Source: Labilibaculum sp. (GTDB taxonomy: Bacteria > Bacteroidota > Bacteroidia > Bacteroidales > Marinifilaceae). From it: DNA of 10,386 bases. The position numbers and the translations under genes are program-made. This document shows, in pieces, positions 6,713 through 10,386 of the stretch. Within the stretch, counting starts at the first letter, position 1; every line of letters begins with the position of its first letter. The notes beneath the pieces are model-generated. The model did no database searches. It was not told where the DNA came from and was given only the letters and a program-made list of their open reading frames with translations. The stretch spans positions 1-10,386 of the forward strand of contig JADGFH010000152.1 of assembly GCA_016743925.1 (NCBI GenBank). Reading direction: 5' to 3'.

Positions 6713-6964
6713 GGGCATAAAATAACATGCCATACCCACCAAATTAGATGCCTAGGGCATAAAAAAAGGTGGCCTGCCCACGAAAAAAGGTCGGGTACCC
6801 ATGAAAAATGCTGCCAAGGGTACCAAAATAGGTCGGCTACCCACCAAATTAGATGCCTAGGGCACGAAAAAAGGTGGCCTACCCACCAAAAAAGCTGCCG
6901 TGCCCATGAAAATTTGTGCCCTAGGGATGTTTTTTCGTGCCCTGCCGACCAAAATTCGTGCCTC
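6713..6964 (+). repeat. Twelve tandem 21-bp near-palindromic repeats
   Basis: Twelve head-to-tail units of exactly 21 bp follow the pattern nSSCAYSAAAAWnnnTGCCnn. Units 2 (6734-6754) and 7 (6839-6859) are identical, and units 3 and 8 nearly so, suggesting a five-unit higher-order duplication. Single units are internally near-palindromic (GGGCAC...GTGGCC), and unit joints form further small palindromes (ATGCC-TAG-GGCAT, GGTGG-CCTAC-CCACC, CCCTAGGG). A thirteenth, degenerate unit runs to 6985. The array is open in one frame from a TTG at 6680, giving heptads such as GHKKRWP and THQIRCL. However, that start lies inside the terminator T run with no promoter, so translation is doubtful. Protein binding or a multi-hairpin RNA is at least as likely. 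Confidence 0.85.
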
Positions 6965-7032
6965 TCGCTTAAAATTTATTGTATGTAAAATATAGGCGAG
7001 TGCAATAAGCAAAGCTAGTAATCATCAATTAT

Positions 7033-7092
7033 CTAAAAATAAGACCATATTGTCTTTATTTAGTTAAGCTATAATGCTTGGTTAAATTATAG
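7033..7092. repeat. Two adjacent imperfect hairpins upstream of the cassette region
   Basis: CTAAAAATAAGAC at 7033-7045 pairs with GTCTTTATTTAG at 7052-7063 (one bulge). CTATAAT at 7069-7075 then pairs with ATTATAG at 7086-7092. They fall in the 250-base non-coding stretch between the 21-bp array and the first cassette-like gene. They may be part of a degraded upstream recombination site or simply AT-rich structure. Confidence 0.45.
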
Positions 7093-7209
7093 GTGTTAAT
7101 CTTTTGTTAGCTACATATTGTTTTGTAGATTCAAGGACCGAAATCGAATTGGGGCGGCTCAGCCACTCGATAGGGTGTTGTAAAGGGCACTCATGCGATA
7201 TACACGTAC

Positions 7210-7218
7210 GTTGTGGCC
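7210..7218 (+). other. Left cassette boundary GTTGTGGCC
   Basis: This 9-mer is the exact reverse complement of GGCCACAAC at 7875-7883, just after the gene at 7243-7866. In integron cassettes the bases after the G of the GTT triplet start the cassette and are complementary to the R'' box at its own far end. The CATG 14 bases before it also mirrors the CATG inside the repeat block after the gene. Confidence 0.55.
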
Positions 7219-7242
7219 CATAATTAATTAGACAGTAATAAT

Positions 7243-7866
7243 ATGAGAATATTTAAACTAACAATATTGATTATCATTTTGATCTCCTGCAATGTCGAGA
7301 CGAAAGGTCAATCTAGTGTCAATATTCGAACAGAGTTTAGTCAAATAGTAGACGAAATCATTCGTTACAAGTTAAATAAAGCCTCTGTAGTTCAAATTGA
7401 AACAATGCCTGTCTTTAAATCAGTTCCTATTGATACAAATTCTCGAGGTATACCTGCTCCACCACCACCTGACTTGATTGATTATTCAAAGCACTTTTTT
7501 AATGCTATGATCGAAAGAGAAATACTTACCACAATAGATGCAGATTATATGTATTCCTCTATTGATTCCTCATTGATTATGAAAGTAGATCCTAAGTTCA
7601 TTTCAAAATCGACACTTAATAAAAAAACTCTAGACGACTTATTCAAGAAAGATTATGATTATGCATATGAGTATTTGACAGACCACTTTGGGACAAGTTG
7701 TTTTATAAAAGTTGGCACTCCGATATTCAACAAGGCACATACAAGATTAATTCTAGCGGTTGATTACTATTGTGGGCCTCTAAATGGACAAGGATATATA
7801 TTCATTCTAAAAAAAGAGAATGCAAAATGGATGATAATTGAAGAATTAGGCACTTGGGAAAGTTAA
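7243..7866 (+). CDS. Lipoprotein of unknown function (cassette gene 1)
   Basis: This is a 207-residue protein with a lipoprotein signal: MRIFKLTILIIILISC, lipobox L-I-S-C with Cys16 as the lipidated residue. A Pro-rich stretch (GIPAPPPPD, about 65-75) follows an N-terminal helix. The C-terminus VDYYCGPLNGQGYIFILKKENAKWMIIEELGTW resembles the ending of a group of Bacteroidota hypothetical proteins in which a 'YCGxLCGxG' turn precedes an amphipathic strand and a KxxxxKW hairpin. That is by recollection, and no function is known. The gene lies between inverse 9-bp boundaries (7210-7218 and 7875-7883), as a gene cassette would. The product probably faces the periplasm or cell surface. Confidence 0.8.
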   Translation: MRIFKLTILIIILISCNVETKGQSSVNIRTEFSQIVDEIIRYKLNKASVVQIETMPVFKSVPIDTNSRGIPAPPPPDLIDYSKHFFNAMIEREILTTIDADYMYSSIDSSLIMKVDPKFISKSTLNKKTLDDLFKKDYDYAYEYLTDHFGTSCFIKVGTPIFNKAHTRLILAVDYYCGPLNGQGYIFILKKENAKWMIIEELGTWES

Positions 7867-7874
7867 AAATTACA

Positions 7875-8062
7875 GGCCACAACAAAAGCTAAATTTCATG
7901 GGCGTGACGAGCTGTTTGAGAGTTTAGTTCAATTAATAAACACCAGCAAGCCAATCAAATTGGTTTGCTTGAAAATATAAACAAATTTAATCGGCTTGTT
8001 TATTTAGCGGTTTGATAAGACAACTGTAAACTATCTCCCTGTACATGCAGCTTTAATAACAA
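7875..8062 (+). repeat. attC-like intergenic repeat A
   Basis: It begins with GGCCACAAC (R''-like, ending in the AAC triplet), then AAAAGCTAAATTTCATGGGCG shared almost exactly with repeats B and C. A central 11-bp hairpin (7945-7955 with 7959-7969, one G-T pair) is followed by the shared AAAATATAAACAAATTTA block. The right end is decayed: CTCCCTGTACATGCAGCTTT at 8036-8055 still partly mirrors the left block, but no clean GTT triplet follows. It lies directly after cassette gene 1 and before cassette gene 2. Confidence 0.6.
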
Positions 8063-8064
8063 CT

Positions 8065-8700
8065 ATGAAAAGACATCTAATATTTTTATTGCTTTCAATT
8101 ATTTCAAGTTGTACTTGGGGACAATATAAGCCTGACCTAAAAGGAGAAATAGGAATTCTTGTTTGGACAGGAAATTTAGATAAAAATATATCTATACTGA
8201 ATAAAGATGGTTCAGTTTGGATGAATTTCAATTTTATTAAAGAGAGAAATCTAGTTTTAGGCGAATGGACAGAAGAAAAACAAGCTCTTAGTCAGATTAA
8301 GCATCATATAAAACCGTTGGAATTTAGCCTTGAGAGTATGAGATTACATCTCCGAGTACTTGAAATTGAAAATGACTACTACAAAGTAGAATTAACTGAT
8401 GAAGTTTATAAGTACATATCTATCGATGATAATTGGAAATTAAGGGAATGGGGACAGCATATAGTTGAAAATGTTGCTATTATCGGTTTTGAATCAGATT
8501 TGATACCTATTTACTCTGAGCCGAATGAGACTTCTAAAATTCTTAATGAATCTGGAAGGATAAATCCTCAAATTTTCCCTATTGATTTAAAGAATGACTG
8601 GTTGAAAATAAAATATACATGTGGTGAAACAGAATATGAAGGTTGGATAAAATGGAGAAATGGAAATAAAATATCCGTTGAATTATACTATGATATGTGA
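8065..8700 (+). CDS. Lipoprotein with C-terminal SH3-like domain (cassette gene 2)
   Basis: This is a 211-residue protein. The N-terminus MKRHLIFLLLSIISSC ends in a usable lipobox (I-S-S-C, Cys16). Residues 17-130 form a region of beta strands and charged helix with no family I recognise. Residues 135-211 match a bacterial SH3-like fold: the strand IPIYSEPNETSKIL (the typical 'lrsePsxxSkvl' opening), FPIDLKNDWLKIKY, and the closing EGWIKW. Such domains bind peptidoglycan or peptides in exported proteins. A periplasmic, membrane-anchored product is inferred. The gene starts 3 bases after repeat A and its stop is followed at once by repeat B, leaving almost no other non-coding DNA, as in integron cassettes. 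Its start boundary is degenerate. Confidence 0.8.
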   Translation: MKRHLIFLLLSIISSCTWGQYKPDLKGEIGILVWTGNLDKNISILNKDGSVWMNFNFIKERNLVLGEWTEEKQALSQIKHHIKPLEFSLESMRLHLRVLEIENDYYKVELTDEVYKYISIDDNWKLREWGQHIVENVAIIGFESDLIPIYSEPNETSKILNESGRINPQIFPIDLKNDWLKIKYTCGETEYEGWIKWRNGNKISVELYYDM

Positions 8701-8709
8701 AAACAGCCA

Positions 8710-9013
8710 GCCTGTAACAAAAGCTAAACTTCATGGGCGGTGATGTGCAGTTCGAAAGTTTAGAGTAATTAACAAACACCAGCAAGCCACTTAGATTTGG
8801 TTTGCAAAAAATATAAACAAATTTATGCGGCTTGCTTCCGTGAGTTTTGAAAGGTAATTTCTTTTAAATCGCCCACGCAACTTAGCAAGACCGTCAGACT
8901 GTCTAAAAAGTAAAACTTGACAGTAATATATTTAGGTAGTTTCTTTGAAAATGAAGAAATATAAGAATCTAAGCGAGTTGCTTTAGGTTATTAGACAGAC
9001 TGCCGTTAGCAGC
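8710..9013 (+). repeat. attC-like intergenic repeat B, interrupted by a MITE-like insertion
   Basis: The left end is GCCTGTAAC then AAAAGCTAAACTTCATGGGCG. The right end is CGCCCACGCAACTTAGC at 8870-8886, then AAGACC and GTTAGCAGC at 9005-9013. The left block and right block are imperfect reverse complements (about 16 of 20 positions), so the site folds into a long hairpin with unpaired bases, as attC sites do. A central hairpin lies at 8782-8789 with 8798-8805. The 108-bp insertion at 8895-9002 separates AAGACCGT from TAGCAGC; without it the site is about 190 bp. GTTAGCAGC is the exact reverse complement of GCTGCTAAC at the end of cassette 3. Confidence 0.65.
8895..9002. mobile_element. 108-bp MITE-like element inserted in repeat B
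   Basis: Terminal inverted repeats are CAGACTGTCTAA (8895-8906) and TTAGACAGACTG (8991-9002), matching at 10 of 12 positions. CCGT occurs on both flanks (8891-8894 and 9003-9006), as a 4-bp target-site duplication would. The ends resemble those of several insertion-sequence families, whose tips read GACTGTCTAAAAAG. A 12-codon frame (MKKYKNLSELL) at 8951-8986 may be the start of a deleted transposase gene. No full transposase is present, so it would depend on an element elsewhere. Confidence 0.65.
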
Positions 9014-9044
9014 AAGGCAAAACCTAGACACCTAAGATATAGCT

Positions 9045-9527
9045 ATGATGAGAATTTTTTTGTTGACAACATTGTGTTTCATTACGATCAGTTGTACTAA
9101 GACAGTTGAAGTTAGACAAGATGAAATTGGTTTAGTATTTAGTAATTGGGAAGGGGAGAATTATGCAACATTCTATGAAGTTGGTACTTATGAAATACCT
9201 ATTTATAAAGGTTTTACGGCTGCAAAAATAATTGAAAAGACACAAATTATAAAGGTTATAAGAGAAATTAATATCGACACGTTGAAGTTAAATATCAAAA
9301 TAAATTTTAAACCAATTCCTCAAAAAAACTTTGACTTATACGATACATTAGGTCTTAATTACGATAAGACATTTGTTCAACCACTTTTGACAACCCAAGT
9401 CAGTAATTTAAAAGAATTCAAAGGAACAAATTTTGAATTGGTTCATAGAATTAGAGACGTGATTGAGAATGATAAAGTGTTTAAAAGATATTTAAAGATA
9501 ACATCTATTGAAATAATCAACGAGTGA
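9045..9527 (+). CDS. Short Band-7/SPFH-like lipoprotein (cassette gene 3)
   Basis: This is a 160-residue protein; two ATG codons are adjacent at 9045 and 9048 and either could be used. The N-terminus MMRIFLLTTLCFITISC suggests lipidation at Cys17, although Thr at -3 is not ideal. The rest follows the Band 7/prohibitin pattern: VRQDEIGLVFSN (the 'v.pGevGvv' strand), VGTYEIPIYKGF, the strand LKLNIKINFKPIPQKNFDLYDTLGLNYDKTFVQPLL, then a helix FELVHRIRDVIENDKVFKRYLK and a final ITSIEI strand. Normal family members have a transmembrane anchor and a long coiled-coil after the domain; here the protein stops at the domain end, so it may be a minimal membrane-anchored version. The gene sits between GTTAGCAGC and GCTGCTAAC boundaries, an intact cassette layout. 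Confidence 0.75.
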   Translation: MMRIFLLTTLCFITISCTKTVEVRQDEIGLVFSNWEGENYATFYEVGTYEIPIYKGFTAAKIIEKTQIIKVIREINIDTLKLNIKINFKPIPQKNFDLYDTLGLNYDKTFVQPLLTTQVSNLKEFKGTNFELVHRIRDVIENDKVFKRYLKITSIEIINE

Positions 9528-9532
9528 TAAAT

Positions 9533-9646
9533 GCCCAGCTGCTAACAAAAGCTAAATTTCATGGGCGGTGATTAGCCAATTGATAGTTAATACAATTAAG
9601 AAACACCAGCAAACCACTACAATTGGTTTGCAAAAAATATAAGCCG
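9533..9646 (+). repeat. attC-like intergenic repeat C, right half missing
   Basis: GCCCAGCTGCTAAC (9533-9546) is followed by AAAAGCTAAATTTCATGGGCGG, identical or nearly so to repeats A and B. The central hairpin GCAAACCA/TGGTTTGC (9609-9616 with 9624-9631) is perfect and replaces the G-T pair seen in A and B with A-T. After AAAAAATATAAGCCG the similarity stops, and the CGCCCACGC...GTT right end is absent, so this site is truncated at the junction with cassette gene 4. Confidence 0.6.
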
Positions 9647-9677
9647 AATTCAAGTAGATATTAATAAGAGTAAAAAT

Positions 9678-10187
9678 ATGAAAGCAAAGACCTTAATTAG
9701 GAATTTATTGATTGTTATGATTCTAGTAGCAAATATTAGTTGCGACCAAATATCTAAGAGCATTGTTCGACAAAACATTGAATATAATTCACGTATAGAA
9801 GTAATTAGTGATTATTTAATCTTGACAAAGGTTGAAAATACTGGTGCATTTCTAGGATTAGGTAAAAACCTACCTCGCTCATTATATCAATTTCTAATGA
9901 TAATATTACCATTGATAGTAATTGGTTACGCTCTCTATTTTTTATTTAAAAGGAGTAATATGCGTAAGTTATTATGCCTAGGTATAAGTTGTTTTATTGG
10001 TGGTGGACTAGGAAATATATTGGATAGGATATTGTATGGTTCGGTCACTGATTTTCTGTTTTTTGACTTTGTTTTGTTTCACACTGGAGTTGTGAATATG
10101 GCAGACATTTCGGTAACAATTGGATTCTTCTTCATAATGTATGAATTGTATTTTAACCAGAGAAAATTAAAGCTTAAGACAATTTAA
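9678..10187 (+). CDS. lspA: Signal peptidase II (lipoprotein signal peptidase), cassette gene 4
   Basis: This is a 169-residue inner-membrane aspartic protease that cuts the signal peptide from diacylglyceryl-modified prolipoproteins just before the lipidated cysteine. All family boxes are present: DQISK (Asp23) after the first membrane helix, ENTGAFLGLG (Asn54), GGGLGNILDR (Asn113, Asp116) with VTDF nine residues on, and VVNMADISVTIG. By comparison with characterised LspA enzymes, the catalytic pair is Asp125 (VTDF) and Asp143 (NMAD). Four hydrophobic segments (about 7-22, 68-90, 97-112, 137-160) and the length match the normal enzyme, so it should be active. It is unlikely to be the only copy, because its setting among cassette-like repeats and lipoprotein genes is unusual for a housekeeping lspA. 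The start is the ATG at 9678. Confidence 0.93.
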   Translation: MKAKTLIRNLLIVMILVANISCDQISKSIVRQNIEYNSRIEVISDYLILTKVENTGAFLGLGKNLPRSLYQFLMIILPLIVIGYALYFLFKRSNMRKLLCLGISCFIGGGLGNILDRILYGSVTDFLFFDFVLFHTGVVNMADISVTIGFFFIMYELYFNQRKLKLKTI

Positions 10188-10196
10188 ATTGAATAA

Positions 10197-10386
10197 GCCC
10201 AGCTGCCAACAATTTGGTATAAATCAGGTGGATTCAGTGGTTTTCTTGGATATTAAGATGAAAGTTTGAGAATTGCCAAACCTTAGATTTGGCATTAAAA
10301 TAAAAAGATAATAACAAATATAAGCTTTGGCTCTGTGGTGTTTGGAAGGTTAATTCTTTTAAATCGCCCACGCAACTTAGCAAGAC
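10197..10386 (+). repeat. attC-like intergenic repeat D, chimeric and cut by the window end
   Basis: It starts with GCCCAGCTGCCAAC (10197-10210), like repeat C, but continues with AATTTGGTATAAATC in place of the AAAAGCTAAATTTCATGGGCG block. The central hairpin keeps its position with a different sequence (TGCCAAA 10274-10280 with TTTGGCA 10288-10294). The last 39 bases (10348-10386) match 8853-8891 of repeat B at 37 positions, including CGCCCACGCAACTTAGC. The window stops at AGCAAGAC, one base short of the expected C-GTT boundary. The left and right halves therefore appear to come from different site types. Confidence 0.6.

Noticed and set aside
6713..6964. CRISPR array
   Set aside because: The 21-bp units are contiguous and all units resemble each other; there are no unique spacers and no cas genes.
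6680..6988. 102-codon open frame across the 21-bp repeats with His/Cys heptads
   Set aside because: It can only start at a TTG inside the terminator T run, has no promoter or ribosome site, and stays open because the unit length is a multiple of three. It is recorded as a repeat array and not as a gene.
8710..9013. Repeats A-D as tRNA, riboswitch or simple terminators
   Set aside because: There is no cloverleaf or known aptamer pattern and no T run after the stems. The repeats follow the genes and pair across their two ends, which fits recombination sites better.

Overview
The window looks like chromosomal DNA of a member of the Bacteroidota. It is AT-rich, has few recognisable Shine-Dalgarno sequences, and carries promoter-like TTTG/TAnnTTTG elements. 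Its proteins are small secreted or lipid-anchored ones, PorT/OmpA-like outer-membrane barrels and catalytic-domain-free GH2-type jelly-roll proteins. A marine or anaerobic Bacteroidales/Marinilabiliales-type host fits, but that rank is a guess.

Left part (1-2710): a Rho-independent terminator of an upstream gene, a small secreted protein with a TonB-C-like tail, then two tightly spaced paralogous exported proteins. Each paralog has two galactose-binding-like jelly-roll modules and no catalytic domain. Middle (2711-6700): a repeat-rich convergent gap, a minus-strand VOC/glyoxalase-fold gene, a structured intergenic repeat cluster, and a minus-strand 643-residue outer-membrane protein. That protein joins an N-terminal beta-barrel to 11 copies of the motif DYNSSRSN, interspersed with Asp/Asn/Gly-rich loops that look like calcium-binding loops. 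A long gene-free gap follows, then a helical conserved hypothetical gene with a candidate promoter and a strong terminator. Directly after the terminator lies an array of twelve 21-bp near-palindromic repeats (6713-6964).

Right part (7210-10386): the most interesting section. Four genes in the same orientation (two clear lipoproteins, a probable Band-7/SPFH lipoprotein and a complete signal peptidase II) are each followed by a related, non-coding, structured repeat. The repeat starts with an AAC triplet and a block AAAAGCTAAAyTTCATGGGCG. Where intact, it ends with the imperfect reverse complement CGCCCACGCAACTTAGC and then a GTT triplet. Two of the genes are bounded by exact 9-bp inverse sequences: GTTGTGGCC with GGCCACAAC, and GTTAGCAGC with GCTGCTAAC. 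That is the arrangement expected of integron gene cassettes with attC sites. No integrase is in the window, so the working interpretation is a partly decayed attC-like cassette array, or an analogous Bacteroidota cassette system. One of the sites is interrupted by a 108-bp MITE-like insertion with 12-bp terminal inverted repeats and a 4-bp target duplication; removing it restores a clean site.

The cassette genes make sense together: three encode proteins that would need lipid modification and type II signal cleavage, and the fourth encodes the peptidase that performs the cleavage. The window ends inside the fourth repeat, a few bases before its predicted GTT boundary, so the array probably continues to the right.
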